The notes beneath the pieces were generated by a model. It did no database searches and was not told where the DNA came from. It worked only from the letters and a program-made list of their open reading frames with translations. From Tangfeifania diversioriginum (GTDB lineage Bacteria; Bacteroidota; Bacteroidia; Bacteroidales; Prolixibacteraceae): DNA of 64,000 nt. Position 1 is the first letter of the stretch. Every line of letters starts with the position of its first letter. The stretch spans positions 62,001 through 126,000 of the forward strand of contig CAMCBW010000008.1 of assembly GCA_945873105.1 (NCBI GenBank), read 5' to 3'. A program made the translations under genes and the position numbers. This document shows positions 63,966 through 64,000 of the stretch, in pieces.

Positions 63966-64000
63966 AACTCTAGTCACTTTAGCTCACTTTAGTCACTCTA
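63966..64000. repeat. TAGTCACTT tandem repeat at the right edge
   Basis: About three units (TAGTCACTT, TAGCTCACTT, TAGTCACTC) just after the sheath gene, cut by the window end. Same unit as 57003-57120 and 62330-62376. Confidence 0.75.

Noticed and set aside
57003-64000. CRISPR array
   Set aside because: The repeated units are 7-10 bases, directly adjoining and mirrored, with no unique spacers and no cas genes.

Overview
The window reads as Bacteroidota. It has two SusC/SusD pairs, two one-protein hybrid two-component regulators, a C-terminal type IX secretion sorting domain, and promoter elements of the Bacteroidota form (TTG, about 20 bases, TAnnTTTG). The mix of alginate and pectin enzymes fits a marine or coastal member, perhaps Marinilabiliales/Prolixibacteraceae. 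That placement is inference from gene content. Almost the whole window is dedicated to uronic-acid polysaccharides.

Region 1 (1-11132, minus strand) is an alginate utilisation locus: SusC, SusD, a hairpin, a PL6 alginate lyase, a PL17 oligoalginate lyase, a KdgF-type cupin and the start of an ExuT-like hexuronate transporter that leaves the window. A FadR-type GntR regulator lies upstream. Two perfect TTGGTCGACCAA palindromes overlap its own promoter.

Region 2 (11677-28262) is a lyase cluster of uncertain substrate. It holds a T9SS-sorted beta-helix protein with a stand-alone TonB receptor, a divergent hybrid two-component regulator, and a minus-strand operon of GH88, an alginate-lyase-fold/beta-helix fusion, a PL8-like lyase and a heparinase II/III-like lyase. 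Glucuronan or a glycosaminoglycan-like uronate polymer is a reasonable guess.

Region 3 (28740-55774, plus strand) is a pectin locus: a DUF4350-like secreted protein, a second hybrid regulator, GH105, SusC/SusD, a LamG-like protein, a PL10-like lyase, GH43, an esterase, a 1148-residue protein that joins PL10, GH140-like and esterase domains, CE8, GH43, CE8 and GH28. The PL10-GH140-esterase fusion suggests apiose-substituted pectin (apiogalacturonan of seagrass or duckweed) as one target.

Region 4 (55859-62279) carries the shared cytoplasmic end of these pathways: a LacI regulator, kduI, a kduD-like dehydrogenase, kdgK, eda, a DUF1097 membrane protein and a second kdgF. Lyase products become 2-keto-3-deoxygluconate, then KDPG, then pyruvate and glyceraldehyde 3-phosphate. 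The right edge holds a contractile tail-sheath protein, likely the first visible gene of an extracellular contractile injection system.

The most unusual non-coding signal is in the intergenic gaps from 57.0 kb to the end. Nearly every gap is filled by short tandem units of 7-10 bases, in most gaps with an inverted partner, and the unit differs from gap to gap. Related elements occur at 22.7, 27.0 and 46.8 kb. No rRNA, tRNA, CRISPR array or transposase was seen.
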